A stretch of DNA of 64,000 nucleotides from Bacteroidetes bacterium UBA1941 (GCA_002336805.1 DDEZ01000013.1:9962-73961), one strand, 5' to 3'. Shown: positions 35,527 to 45,366, counted from the stretch's first letter. Numbers and translations: made by a program. The notes: generated by a model from the sequence alone, not told the origin.

Positions 35527-37071
35527 TTGAATAAGGAGCTGATCATAAATTCTACGCCTGCGGGTGTGGAGGTCGCCCTGCTCGAAGATAGAAAGCTGGT
35601 AGAGCTCCATCAGGAGAAGCCCGGCAATCAATTCCACGTAGGTGATATCTATCTCGGGCGGATCAGAAAGATCATGCCCGGCCTCAACGCAGCCTTCATA
35701 GACGTAGGTCATGAGAAGGATGCCTTCCTCCACTATACGGATCTCAGCCCTGAGTTTCGCACACTGGCCAAATATACCGGCCAGGCAGTAGCAGGCCACT
35801 CTGACGGCACGCTGAATGATATAGAGATACTTCCCGAGATCAATAAATCCGGCAACGTACGCGAGGTACTGCAAGGCAAAAACAATATCCTCGTACAGAT
35901 ACTCAAGGAGCCCATCTCTACCAAAGGCCCCCGCCTGACCTGTGAGATCACCCTCGCCGGTAGGTACCTGGTGCTTTCCCCTTTTACTAACTCTGTAGGC
36001 GTGAGCCGCAAGATAGACTCTGCCGATGAGCGCAAGCGCCTCAAAGTATTGGTAGAGAGCCTGAAGCCTAAGAACTTTGGCGTGATAGTACGCACCGTGG
36101 CAGAGGGCAAGGACTCTAAGACCCTCCACGAAGACCTCCTCATGCTGGAGGCCCGCTGGAAGGAAATGAGCAATAACCTTCGCGGCGCCAATCCTGTCAA
36201 AAAGGTCCTCTCTGAGCTGGACAAGACATCCGGTATCCTCCGCGATATTCTCAGCCCGGAGTTCAACAGGGTGATCACAAACAATCCTGCTATAGCACGT
36301 GAGCTCGAGAACTTTGTAGAGCGGATATCACCGGATAAGAAGAACATCGTGTCTACCTATACCGGCAAGACACCGATCTTTGACAATTTTAATATCACTA
36401 AGCAGATCAAGGCTTCATTTGGCAGGCAGGTAAATACAGGAAACGGTGTCTATGTGATCATAGAAAAGACCGAAGCCTGCCATGTGATAGATGTCAACTC
36501 CGGCCACCGCGTCAGCGTAGAGGGCAATCAGGAGACAAATGCCCTACAGGTAAATATAGAAGCCGCTGAAGAGATCAGCCGCCAGATGCGCCTGCGCGAC
36601 CTGGGCGGCATTATTGTCATAGACTTCATAGACATGAAGAACCCTGACAATAAGAAGATCCTCTATGACAAGATGAAGGGATTTATGGACAATGACAAGG
36701 CTACGCATACTATCCTGCCGCTGTCCAAGTTTAATATCATGCAGATCACGCGTGAGCGCGTACGCCCTGAGGTCAATATCGTGACCACTGAGGAGTGCCC
36801 TACCTGTGGCGGTACCGGCACTATCGGCTCCTCACTGCTGCTGATAGATGAGATACAAAATGACCTGGACCACCTGCTCAATACACACCGTACGCTGAAA
36901 CTATACGTACACCCTATCATAGCGGCCTACTTCACCAAGGGCTTCCCGTCTATGCGTATGAAGTGGTTTATGAAATACAAGCGCTACATCCGCATCCATA
37001 CTAATGAGAACTTCCCTATCACGGAGTACAAGTTCTTTGACGAAAATGATGAGGAGATCAAGATCGACTAG
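35527..37071 (+). CDS. rng: Ribonuclease G/E family endoribonuclease
   Basis: 514 residues beginning at TTG 35527; an in-frame TAG at 35521 leaves no earlier start, and MNKELIINSTPAGVEVALLE is the expected N-terminus. An S1 RNA-binding domain (about 38-130, GDIYLGRIRKIMPGLNAAFIDVG) precedes the DNase-I-like catalytic core with CHVIDVNSGH and GGIIVIDFIDM (the two metal-binding Asp). A zinc-link CPTCGGTG follows. It lacks the long RNase E scaffold, so it is RNase G-like. It processes rRNA and mRNA ends. Its 3' end overlaps the convergent next gene by 14 bases. Confidence 0.95.
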   Translation: MNKELIINSTPAGVEVALLEDRKLVELHQEKPGNQFHVGDIYLGRIRKIMPGLNAAFIDVGHEKDAFLHYTDLSPEFRTLAKYTGQAVAGHSDGTLNDIEILPEINKSGNVREVLQGKNNILVQILKEPISTKGPRLTCEITLAGRYLVLSPFTNSVGVSRKIDSADERKRLKVLVESLKPKNFGVIVRTVAEGKDSKTLHEDLLMLEARWKEMSNNLRGANPVKKVLSELDKTSGILRDILSPEFNRVITNNPAIARELENFVERISPDKKNIVSTYTGKTPIFDNFNITKQIKASFGRQVNTGNGVYVIIEKTEACHVIDVNSGHRVSVEGNQETNALQVNIEAAEEISRQMRLRDLGGIIVIDFIDMKNPDNKKILYDKMKGFMDNDKATHTILPLSKFNIMQITRERVRPEVNIVTTEECPTCGGTGTIGSSLLLIDEIQNDLDHLLNTHRTLKLYVHPIIAAYFTKGFPSMRMKWFMKYKRYIRIHTNENFPITEYKFFDENDEEIKID

Positions 37072-38566
37072 CCTTTTTCAGATTTCTCTCTATCCACATA
37101 TTGTAATGAAACATCTGCTGGATCCGGGCCTCCTCGGGTACCTGGCGCAGCGCGGTGAGTTTATCCTTTAGCTCTTCAAATGCTTCACGTACTTCTACCG
37201 GATAGGCCTTCTTCCATACATTGCTGAGAAAGGTCAGCATGAGTTTCTCTGTCTGCAGCGGTGGACGCATAGCCTTGATAAATTTTGTAATAGAGATGGC
37301 GTGAGACTGTGCCACAGTATAGTTTCCCAGCAGGCAGTGGATAGCCGCTACATAAATCCGGCAGGCTATCTGTGCATCTATCATGCTACCCTTCTCTGCT
37401 TTCTCTATCACTACGCCAAACCAATCCAGGCTATCGCTATAATCCTCCGTGGCAAATGCCAGCCGCGCAGCAAAGTAGTACGGCATCAGCTGGCTGATAG
37501 GTATGAGGTCCTTCTCCGGATGGGGAGACTTTTTGAAGAGGGATAATATTTTTTGTGCTTCAGCTTTGGTCTTATTGCCCGTAGGGTATTGTATCAGGCA
37601 GATGCTTAGCATAGACTCGATGTAGTGCGCATCAAAGGTTTTATCCAGAAACGCCTTATCCAGCGGCAGCTTATGATAATTGCGTGCTTGTATCTTTTTT
37701 AAGAACGCCTCAGCCTCATCAGGCCGACGGGCTCCTACGGCATAGTTAAATACATTCATCACTGCGGCCAGGTAGTCATGCTCTGTGACGCGGGTCTCGC
37801 GTGGGTACTTCTCAAAAATGGCCAGTACTCTTTTCTTGTGCTGTAGCGCCAGGTCGCGCTCTCCGATCAGCGCATAGATAGTGGATATCAGGTCTGCCTG
37901 CAGCATCTGAAAGAGCGGCTGTGGAAATACGCGTTGCAGTACATCGCTTTGCAGCTCATCTTTCAGTTGTTGTTTCGCTGCGGGCTGTAGGGCCTGCATG
38001 GATGTATTCCAGATGCGGGCCAGGCGTGTCTGCATATCTTGTAATACCAGCAGGTCGCGGATATCATCCAGCACACCGCGTACGGCCGCAGTATACCCGT
38101 CATGCTCTTCAAATTTTTTATTGCCATCCGTCTGGTCAAACCAGGTGATGCGCATCAGCTTCTGATAAAGTGCTATCGCAGCGGGATAGTTAGAGTGCTG
38201 ATGCGCTACTTTCATGGCCTTCACCGCCACATCGCGGGCCATATCATAGGCCCCTTTTTGGTAGAGCACATCTACATTGCTGATGATATTGGAGGTAGCG
38301 ATATCCGGTGTCTGCTCATGATAGTCGCGCAGGGCACGCAGCAGTACCTCCTGCAGGTAGTCCTTCTCATGTGCCAGGTTGGCTTTGGTCTTGCCTAGTT
38401 TTTTGCAGAGACGGTCAGCATTGTACGTTTCTTCTTTCTGCAGCAGCTCGTACAGCTTTACAAAGCTCTGGCTGCTCTTATTCCGCGTCGTATATTCTTT
38501 AAAAAACTTCTTCTCTGCCGGGGTCAGCTTGTGGATGAGATCTACCAGTTGGTCTTGCTTTCTCAT
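37058..38566 (-). CDS. Helical-repeat protein of unknown function
   Basis: 502 residues, predicted wholly alpha-helical, no signal peptide. The start MRKQDQLVDLIHKLTPAEKKFFKEY is followed by a segment KLYELLQKEE and KAYLQEV-like helices, then TPR-like pairs along the rest. I do not recognise a named family. A second protein with a similar plan (LTxxEKxxF start, about 470-500 residues, helical) lies at 47941-49356 on the same strand. Both look like large-family cytoplasmic proteins frequent in Chitinophagales. Function unknown. Confidence 0.75.
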   Translation of the reverse strand: MRKQDQLVDLIHKLTPAEKKFFKEYTTRNKSSQSFVKLYELLQKEETYNADRLCKKLGKTKANLAHEKDYLQEVLLRALRDYHEQTPDIATSNIISNVDVLYQKGAYDMARDVAVKAMKVAHQHSNYPAAIALYQKLMRITWFDQTDGNKKFEEHDGYTAAVRGVLDDIRDLLVLQDMQTRLARIWNTSMQALQPAAKQQLKDELQSDVLQRVFPQPLFQMLQADLISTIYALIGERDLALQHKKRVLAIFEKYPRETRVTEHDYLAAVMNVFNYAVGARRPDEAEAFLKKIQARNYHKLPLDKAFLDKTFDAHYIESMLSICLIQYPTGNKTKAEAQKILSLFKKSPHPEKDLIPISQLMPYYFAARLAFATEDYSDSLDWFGVVIEKAEKGSMIDAQIACRIYVAAIHCLLGNYTVAQSHAISITKFIKAMRPPLQTEKLMLTFLSNVWKKAYPVEVREAFEELKDKLTALRQVPEEARIQQMFHYNMWIERNLKKASRS

Positions 38567-38638
38567 ATCTGGAGTACTATATCGATAAATAGAGCGTTGC
38601 TCCGGGCCAGCAATGCACTGGCCACAGGCAGCGGTCTG

Positions 38639-39550
38639 CTAAGCTAGCTTATTCTGCTTGCCGCCTTTATATTCTTTATACACCTCGCGTACCATACCAT
38701 CTGAGAGGCCGATCTTAGGGACATAGATCTTGGTCGCTTTTACAAATTTCATCAGCGTAAGGAATATCTCACCGGCAGGCACGATCACATCTGCCCGGTC
38801 AGGATTGAGGTCAAAGAGTTTCATCCTGTCGTCTATAGAGTAGCGCTTCAGGTTTGTGACCATATCCTGCAGCGTATCAATACCGAGCGGTTTGCCTTGT
38901 TTTGTCTCAGCCATTTTGAAGAGGCGGTTGATATTGCCTCCTGAGCCTACCAGCGCAAAAGTCTTGATGGTTTTGGTCTCTTTCTTGACCCAGTCTTTCA
39001 GCTCTTTCCAGTGATCCTTGCTCACCTTGTCGCTCAGTACGCGTATCGTACCTATGTCAAAAGAACGCGCAGCTACAGCCTTACCTTTGATAAATATGGT
39101 GATCTCCGTGCTACCGCCACCCACGTCTACAAAGAGGCAGTCATGACCGATATTGGAAGCGATGAAATGCTGGCTATTGAAGATCATGCTTGCCTCGCTA
39201 TTACCTGATATGATCTCTATTTTGATACCAGCTTCTTTTTCTATGCGCTTGACTATTTCAGCGCCATTGCTGGCCTCGCGCATGGCAGAGGTAGCGCAGC
39301 CTTTGTAGTGTATCACGTCGTTTACCTTCATGATATACTTATAGCCTATCATGGCTTCTACCAGCTTTTTGACAGTGGCCTCCGGTATACGGTGACTCTT
39401 GAAAGCATCTGCACCGAGCCGCACCGGCACGCGTATCAGGCTGTTCTTTTTGAACATCGGCTCTGCGCCTTTTGATTCTATCACGTGCTCTATGAGCAGG
39501 CGTACAGAGTTAGACCCGATGTCTATGGCAGCAAATTTTTTGATCTCCAT
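38639..39550 (-). CDS. ppx: Exopolyphosphatase / Ppx-GppA family phosphatase
   Basis: 303 residues from ATG 39550 (MEIKKFAAIDIGSNSVRLLI); the upstream extension to 39616 shows no family match. An actin-fold phosphatase with the phosphate-1 motif AIDIGSNSVRL, the loop CATSAMREASNG, FVDVGGGSTEI, LVGSGGNINRL and PAGEIFLTLM. It hydrolyses polyphosphate or pppGpp. It is short, one domain pair without the C-terminal HD part. It is last in the same-strand set sixA-like, small lipoprotein, ppk1, ppx. Confidence 0.93.
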   Translation of the reverse strand: MEIKKFAAIDIGSNSVRLLIEHVIESKGAEPMFKKNSLIRVPVRLGADAFKSHRIPEATVKKLVEAMIGYKYIMKVNDVIHYKGCATSAMREASNGAEIVKRIEKEAGIKIEIISGNSEASMIFNSQHFIASNIGHDCLFVDVGGGSTEITIFIKGKAVAARSFDIGTIRVLSDKVSKDHWKELKDWVKKETKTIKTFALVGSGGNINRLFKMAETKQGKPLGIDTLQDMVTNLKRYSIDDRMKLFDLNPDRADVIVPAGEIFLTLMKFVKATKIYVPKIGLSDGMVREVYKEYKGGKQNKLA

Positions 39551-39650
39551 TCTGGCTATTTGGCTGAGGGTTGAATTTAGCCCACAGCTATGTGCTGCGC
39601 CTTGATTAATTATCAACCGAATGTTAGGTGCCGGAGATAGCTGTGTATGC

Positions 39651-41702
39651 CTATTTCTTCCTCAGGTACTGGTATATCTTATCCTGGCAGCGAATGCGGA
39701 TGGCAGAGCCGGTCTGGCGGTAGATATTATCCTGTGCGGCATTGATCACGCGGCTTTTTACATTGTCACTCCATTGGATATTGAGTATATCCAGCAGCTC
39801 CTGCTGCAGCTTCTTATCCAGTATGGGCGTAGAGATCTCTATACGCGAGTCGAGATTGCGGGTCATCCAATCTGCAGAGGAGATGTAGTACAGCGGCTCA
39901 CCACCATTCTCAAAGATAAAGATGCGCGAGTGCTCCAGGTAGCGGTCTACTATGCTGATCACCTCTATATTCTCACTCATGCCCGGTACGCCCGGTACCA
40001 GCCCGCAGATGCCACGCACGATGATCTTTATCTTCACACCATGATTGCTGGCGTCATAGAGCTTTGTGATCATCTCTTCATCTATGAGGCTATTCATCTT
40101 GATGAAGATCCCTGACTTCTTTTTGTGTTTCGCATTGTAGATCTCGTCGTCTATCATCTGGATAAACTTCTTGCGGGTACGTAGTGGAGATGGTATCAGG
40201 TATTTGTACTGGCGCACGATATAGTTGCGGTCAAAGAAGTCAAACACATGCGATACTTCAGAGGTGATATGCGGCTCAGCGGTGAGCAGTGACTCATCAC
40301 AATACACGTTTGAGGTCACCTCGTTATAGTTGCCCGTGCTGATATTGGCATAGAGTTTTGGTTTGCCTTTCTCCTCGCGTTGTATCAGGCAGAGCTTGGA
40401 GTGTACTTTCAGACCCTGCACGCCATAGATCACACGGATGTTTTCCTCTGCCAGCGCCTTGGCCCACTTGATATTGGCCTCCTCGTCAAATCGCGCCTGC
40501 AGCTCCACTACCACCGTCACATCCTTGCCATTTCGAGCCGCATTGATCAGGGCATTGATCACCTTAGATTTCTTGGCCGCACGGTAGAGGGTGATCTTGA
40601 TAGACTTGACCGTGGGATCTATGGCCGCCTCGCGTAGCAGCTCTATGAAATGGTTGAAGCTCTGATAGGGGAAGTGAAGCAGTATATCCTGCTTTTTTAT
40701 TGCCTCAAACATGCTCTTCTCTTTGACGAGTGCAGGATGCACGATAGGCTTGTGATCTTCGTAGCGTAGCGACTTCGCACCCAGCGCCGGGAAGCTCATG
40801 AAGTCTTTGAAATTGTGATAGCGGAAGCCCGGTATCAGGTTGTCATACTTGCGCAGCTTCATACGGCTGGTGAAAATGGCCAGCATATCCGCAGGCATGC
40901 TCTGGTCATATACGAAGCGCACAGGGTCGCCCTTCTGGCGGTTCTTGACGCTCTTGGATATTTTATCCAGGAAGCTCTGCGATACGTCATTGTCTATATC
41001 CAGCTCTGCATCGCGGGTCAGCTTGATCGTATAGCTCTCTATCTTGTCAAAGGGGAATGTATAAAATACAGATGGCAGGTTGTGGCGGATGATATCATCC
41101 AGCAGCATCACATAGTGATTATGATTAGACGATGGCAGGATGACAAAGCGGCCCTCAGGGTCGGATGGTATCTCCAGCAGTGCATACTGTGTCAGTTTAG
41201 GCTGTCCCTTCATCGAGAGCTTTACTGCCAGGTAGATAGACTTGTCCTTCAGGTATGGGAAGCGCTTCACCTGGTTGAGCATGATGGGCACCAGTGACGG
41301 GCGCACCTTATTGTCAAAATAGCTTTTTATAAAAGCGCTCTGAGAGGCGTTCAGCTTCTTCTCATCAGTGATATAGATGCCGTGAGCGCGCAGCTCCTGC
41401 TGTATCTCCTTATATATTTTCTCAAACTTGAGGTTCTGCTGGATCACGATCTTCTGTATCTCATCCAGCAGTTTGTGCGGCTTGATACGCATCGTGGTCT
41501 TGGCTGTCTTGCCAAAGTCCATCACACGCTTTAGCGTAGCGATACGCACGCGAAAGAACTCATCGAGGTTATTGGAGAAGATGGCAAGGAAGCGCAGGCG
41601 CTCCAGTATCGGTACTGTCTTGTCTTCAGCCTCTTGCAGTACGCGTTGATTGAATGAGAGCCAGCTGACGTCGCGGTTGACGAACTTAGGGTGCTTTACC
41701 AT
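39651..41702 (-). CDS. ppk1: Polyphosphate kinase 1
   Basis: 683 residues, normal PPK1 length. It forms long polyphosphate chains from ATP, at the membrane. The four-part layout is visible: N-domain (FVNRDVSWLSFNQRVLQEA, LRFLAIFSNNLDEFFRVR), head domain (RFPYLKDKSIYLAV), and C1/C2 with phospholipase-D-like fold. His434 in VQGLKVHSKLCLI corresponds to the phosphorylated histidine of E. coli PPK1. The second site is in SSADWMTRNLDSRIE. It lies 100 bases upstream of ppx, so synthesis and breakdown enzymes share a transcript. Confidence 0.96.
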   Translation of the reverse strand: MVKHPKFVNRDVSWLSFNQRVLQEAEDKTVPILERLRFLAIFSNNLDEFFRVRIATLKRVMDFGKTAKTTMRIKPHKLLDEIQKIVIQQNLKFEKIYKEIQQELRAHGIYITDEKKLNASQSAFIKSYFDNKVRPSLVPIMLNQVKRFPYLKDKSIYLAVKLSMKGQPKLTQYALLEIPSDPEGRFVILPSSNHNHYVMLLDDIIRHNLPSVFYTFPFDKIESYTIKLTRDAELDIDNDVSQSFLDKISKSVKNRQKGDPVRFVYDQSMPADMLAIFTSRMKLRKYDNLIPGFRYHNFKDFMSFPALGAKSLRYEDHKPIVHPALVKEKSMFEAIKKQDILLHFPYQSFNHFIELLREAAIDPTVKSIKITLYRAAKKSKVINALINAARNGKDVTVVVELQARFDEEANIKWAKALAEENIRVIYGVQGLKVHSKLCLIQREEKGKPKLYANISTGNYNEVTSNVYCDESLLTAEPHITSEVSHVFDFFDRNYIVRQYKYLIPSPLRTRKKFIQMIDDEIYNAKHKKKSGIFIKMNSLIDEEMITKLYDASNHGVKIKIIVRGICGLVPGVPGMSENIEVISIVDRYLEHSRIFIFENGGEPLYYISSADWMTRNLDSRIEISTPILDKKLQQELLDILNIQWSDNVKSRVINAAQDNIYRQTGSAIRIRCQDKIYQYLRKK

Positions 41703-41780
41703 AGTGAGATGCCCAAAGTAGTAAAGAAATTACAAACGCAATGTTAAGCTTTCAATGATGTGCAGATTATCTGATGAGTA

Positions 41781-41909
41781 TCATATCCATACCCCGTTTG
41801 ACAGGCGGTGCTTCATACGGCCGCGGCAGTCCCTTTTTGTATTGCACGAGGAGGCCAGCAGAGTGAGCAGCAGCAAGGCCAGGACCGATATATATCGCAG
41901 GACTCTCAT
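41781..41909 (-). CDS. 42-residue lipoprotein in the polyphosphate cluster
   Basis: ATG 41909-41907 to TGA 41783-41781. It begins MRVLRYISVLALLLLTLL, then ASSC (Cys22) forms an acceptable lipobox. The mature part is only about 20 residues: NTKRDCRGRMKHRLSNGVWI, basic with a second Cys28. It sits 24 bases after the sixA-like gene and 78 bases before ppk1, all on the same strand. I do not know a function. Small lipoproteins with a C-x-CRG-like mature end occur in other Bacteroidota as far as I recall. It was missed by length-limited gene finding. Confidence 0.7.
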   Translation of the reverse strand: MRVLRYISVLALLLLTLLASSCNTKRDCRGRMKHRLSNGVWI

Positions 41910-41933
41910 AGTATTATAACGAAAGAGTAGCAG

Positions 41934-42434
41934 TTAATGTTGCTGCCGCTTCAGCTCTTTGGGTCGCAAGAACCATTCCAGTTTGCCGCGCTCTCCTATG
42001 TCTGCCCAGCGCTCTTTATCAAATCTGATCAGGGCTGCTCCGGTGGTCGGCACATTATCTATGTACGTATCGCCATAGCGATTGAGAAAGTAGGTGATGG
42101 ACGGATTATGGCAGATCACTACGGCGTGCTCTATCTTATCATCCAGTCCCCGCAGGTGCTGGATGATCTCATAGGGCGTAGACTCATACAGTGTTTTATC
42201 CTGTACTACCGCTGCATACTTATAGTCCCACTCCTGGCAGATCAGTTTGGCAGTCTGTAGGGTGCGCCGGGCGGGGCTGGCTGCTATGTAGTCCGGGCGG
42301 AAGTCGCGGCGGGCTATCTCGCGGGCTATGAGGCGCGCATCCTCTTTCCTGTCTTCTCGTATCGGGCGGTCAAAATCTGCCACTGCATTGGTCCAGTCAG
42401 ATTTGGTATGCCTGATGAGCACTACTGATCTCAT
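41934..42434 (-). CDS. SixA-like histidine phosphatase
   Basis: 166 residues, a single phosphoglycerate-mutase-fold domain. The catalytic RH motif is LIRHTKSDW (His9). The second part is ASPARRTLQTAKLI, the Glu is in LYES, and the second His is in VVICHNPSITYF. It is closest to the SixA subgroup, which dephosphorylates phosphohistidine proteins. A substrate linked to the neighbouring histidine-phosphorylated PPK1 or to polyphosphate is possible but unproven. It is first gene of the minus-strand set ending with ppx. Confidence 0.9.
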   Translation of the reverse strand: MRSVVLIRHTKSDWTNAVADFDRPIREDRKEDARLIAREIARRDFRPDYIAASPARRTLQTAKLICQEWDYKYAAVVQDKTLYESTPYEIIQHLRGLDDKIEHAVVICHNPSITYFLNRYGDTYIDNVPTTGAALIRFDKERWADIGERGKLEWFLRPKELKRQQH

Positions 42435-42469
42435 AACGTTAATTTCAAATTCCGTTTCTGGTTTTTAAA

Positions 42470-42477
42470 TACTTTTG
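42470..42477 (+). promoter_or_regulatory. -7 element before the His-rich small gene
   Basis: TACTTTTG matches TAnnTTTG. No clear TTG lies 18-19 bases upstream. Transcription would begin near 42484. Confidence 0.45.
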
Positions 42478-42482
42478 TGGTC

Positions 42483-42821
42483 GTGAAGATAAGGCACATA
42501 GGCCGGATCATGGCTGTAGCATTCCTGCTCAGCTCCTTCCTGTACTCTACTGTGGTGCGGGAGCTTCACTATTCCTTTTCTGTCAAATACCATACCGAGG
42601 CGCACGACCACAGCTGCGACCACCATATCCACTCTACGGACAAGGAGGACGACTGTAACATCTGTAAGATAGATGTCAACCACATCTATGACCATGCGCA
42701 GGCGGTCTATTCTTTTTCCGTTGTCTTTTTGCCGCGCAGCGCTGCTGAGCGTATAGAGCCTCTCTACCACACTGCGGCCGAGAGCACGCATCATCTCCGT
42801 GGTCCTCCTGCCATAGCCTGA
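42483..42821 (+). CDS. Small His/Cys-rich envelope protein
   Basis: 112 residues from GTG 42483 (VKIRHIGRIMAVAFLLSS), or 103 from ATG 42510. The second fits better with the candidate promoter at 42470-42477. A signal or membrane segment is followed by a cluster HTEAHDHSCDHHIH, then CNIC and HIYDH: a strong metal-binding composition. It lies just upstream of a TonB-dependent receptor on the same strand. I infer metal (zinc or copper) binding or sensing in the periplasm. No named family recognised. Confidence 0.7.
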   Translation: MKIRHIGRIMAVAFLLSSFLYSTVVRELHYSFSVKYHTEAHDHSCDHHIHSTDKEDDCNICKIDVNHIYDHAQAVYSFSVVFLPRSAAERIEPLYHTAAESTHHLRGPPAIA

Positions 42822-42918
42822 TACCGTTTTACTGAAAACATCTGACGCATGGCACAGCCATGCTATCTGCTGCCTGCGCCGCAGGCCGTTATTTTATTTA
42901 TCAGGTTATAAAAAAAGT

Positions 42919-45366
42919 ATGAAGCATATTCTATTGTTCCTGGCATTGGCAGGATGCTACGCGGGCTTGTCCGCGCAGCATACTTTGTCTGGCCGGGTCT
43001 ACGACAAAGACACAAAAGAACCGCTCTACGGAGCGACCATATACCTGCCCGAGCATAAAAGTGGTACACTGACAGATACCTCGGGCACTTTTACACTTGC
43101 CAATCTACCGGATGATCAGGTGCTCCTGGAGATCAAGACGCTGGGCTATGCCCCGCAGGTTATCACAGCAAAAGTAGCTCCGGACACTATCACGATCTAT
43201 CTCACTCACGCTGCCGGGGAGCTGAATGAGGTGGTAGTGACGGGTGAATCCCGCGCCACGGAGATCAGCCGCAGCCCTATCCCCATCGTGGTGATCAATA
43301 AGGACTACCTCCTCACCAACTCTGCCACCAATGCGATAGATGCCCTCACCAAAATACCCGGTGTGACCGCTGTGACCACAGGGCCCAACGTGTCAAAACC
43401 ATACATCCGTGGCTTGGGTTTCAATCGTGTGCTCACCCTATATGACGGTATGCGTCAGGAGGGGCAGCAATGGGGAGATGAGCATGGCATAGAGGTGGAC
43501 CAATATGGCGTAGAGCGCGCAGAGATCATCAAAGGGCCAGCGAGCCTGAGCTATGGCAGCGACGCCCTGGCAGGGGTAGTCAATCTCATACCTACCCGCC
43601 CCGCACCGGAGGGAGCGCTGCAGGGCGATGTGACGCTGGACTATGGCACAAACAATAATCAGATCGGCGGCTCTGCGATGATCAAAGGCACCAAGAAAGG
43701 CATCGACTGGATAGCCCGCGTCTCGCATAAGCAGGCCATGGACTATGCCAATAAGTATGATGGCCGTGTGTTCAATACTGCGTTTAACGAGACAGATGCC
43801 AGCGCCTCTCTCGGCATACATCGCGACTGGGGCTACTCGCATGTCAACTTCTCCCTGTACGATGATGTACAAGAGATACCAGACGGCAGCCGCGATAGTG
43901 CCACTAGGCAGTTTACACGCCAGATAGATGAGGATGGCAATAGTGAGATTGTCTCTCAGCACGACCTCCGTACTTACAGTATAGAGCGCCTGCACCAGCG
44001 TGTGCAGCACTACCGTGTGAATGCTGATAATCATATCCACCTGGGCCACAAGGGCGGTACACTGGATATCGATGCCGGCTACCAGCGCAGTGTGCGCAGG
44101 GAGTACAGCCATCCGATCCTATACAATACACCCGGCCTCTATCTACAGCTCAATAGTATCAACTATGACGTCAAATACCATATGCCCGAGATACGCCACT
44201 GGAACCTTACGGTAGGTATCAATGGCATGTACCAGCAGAATAACGTGACGGCAGGGACAGAGTTTGTGATACCATCGTACTCGCAGATAGATTTTGGGCC
44301 ATTTGCAGTGGTGCGGAAATCGCTGGGCAAGTTTGATATAGAGGGCGGCATCAGGTATGATGTCCGGATCTTTCGCAATCAACAGCTCTACACTGCTGTC
44401 GATCCTGTGACGGGATTTGATATGCCTGTGTACGGTGCAGCTACTGCGGGAGCCAATAAGGTCTTCTCTAACTATCACACTACATTCCAGGGAGTGACGG
44501 GCAGCATAGGAGCTACCTACAATGTCAATAAGCAGCTGGCGCTGAAACTGAATTTTGCCCGAGGCTATCGCGCGCCCAATATATCTGAGATATCTGCCAA
44601 TGGCGTCCACCCCGGCACTAATATCTACCAGATAGGCAATGCGGATTTCAAGCCGGAGTTTAGCCTGCAGCCGGACTTTGGCGTCAGCTATACATCCAGG
44701 TATATAGCGTTTACGGCAGACGTATTTTACAACTATATCCAGAACTATATCTACAATCAGAAGCTGCAAGGCGTGCATGGCGGAGATTCCATACTGGTGG
44801 CCGGCAATCAGACCTTTCAGTACCGCTCGGCCCGCGCGCAGCTCTATGGCGGTGAGATAGGAGTAGATATACACCCCATCCATTCGCTGCATATTGACAA
44901 TGTCTTCTCTTTGACGTACGGCGATTTCCTCGGGGAGAAGGGCCATGCTGTGGCTGATAGCGAGCGCTATCTGCCGCTGATAGCGCCTATACATGGCAGC
45001 TCTGAGGTCAGGTATGATTTCAATATCAAGCGCGCACAGATCGTCAATGCCTTTGTGAAAGTGGGCGTCACCTACTATGCCAGGCAGGGCCGCATCTACA
45101 GAGCCTTTGGCACAGAGACGGCTACGCCCGGATATGCGCTGCTCAGCGCGGGCGTGGGTGCAGGCTTTGCCAATAAAAAAGGCAAAACTATCATGAGCCT
45201 CTATGTGCTGGGATCTAACCTACTCAATACCGCCTATCAGGACCATCTGAGCCGACTCAAGTATTTTGAACCCTATCCGGGCAACTATACCGGCCGCAAT
45301 GGTATCTATAACATGGGTGCGAACGTAAACATAAAGGTGGTTTTCCCGCTGGACTTCAGGATATAG
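42919..45366 (+). CDS. TonB-dependent outer-membrane receptor
   Basis: 815 residues. Signal peptide (MKHILLFLALAGCYAGLSAQ), then a carboxypeptidase-regulatory-like domain (about 22-105, LSGRVYDKDTKEPLYGATIY), a TonB-box-like stretch ELNEVVVTGE, a plug (about 125-235: PIPIVVINKDYL, DALTKIPGVTAV, YIRGLGFNRVLTLYDGMR, GPASLSYGSDALAGVVNL) and a 22-strand barrel ending in VKVVFPLDFRI. It imports a scarce ligand using TonB energy. There is no SusD partner, which argues against glycans. Its flanking by a His-rich protein and a small lipoprotein suggests a metal or metal complex (inference). Confidence 0.92.
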   Translation: MKHILLFLALAGCYAGLSAQHTLSGRVYDKDTKEPLYGATIYLPEHKSGTLTDTSGTFTLANLPDDQVLLEIKTLGYAPQVITAKVAPDTITIYLTHAAGELNEVVVTGESRATEISRSPIPIVVINKDYLLTNSATNAIDALTKIPGVTAVTTGPNVSKPYIRGLGFNRVLTLYDGMRQEGQQWGDEHGIEVDQYGVERAEIIKGPASLSYGSDALAGVVNLIPTRPAPEGALQGDVTLDYGTNNNQIGGSAMIKGTKKGIDWIARVSHKQAMDYANKYDGRVFNTAFNETDASASLGIHRDWGYSHVNFSLYDDVQEIPDGSRDSATRQFTRQIDEDGNSEIVSQHDLRTYSIERLHQRVQHYRVNADNHIHLGHKGGTLDIDAGYQRSVRREYSHPILYNTPGLYLQLNSINYDVKYHMPEIRHWNLTVGINGMYQQNNVTAGTEFVIPSYSQIDFGPFAVVRKSLGKFDIEGGIRYDVRIFRNQQLYTAVDPVTGFDMPVYGAATAGANKVFSNYHTTFQGVTGSIGATYNVNKQLALKLNFARGYRAPNISEISANGVHPGTNIYQIGNADFKPEFSLQPDFGVSYTSRYIAFTADVFYNYIQNYIYNQKLQGVHGGDSILVAGNQTFQYRSARAQLYGGEIGVDIHPIHSLHIDNVFSLTYGDFLGEKGHAVADSERYLPLIAPIHGSSEVRYDFNIKRAQIVNAFVKVGVTYYARQGRIYRAFGTETATPGYALLSAGVGAGFANKKGKTIMSLYVLGSNLLNTAYQDHLSRLKYFEPYPGNYTGRNGIYNMGANVNIKVVFPLDFRI

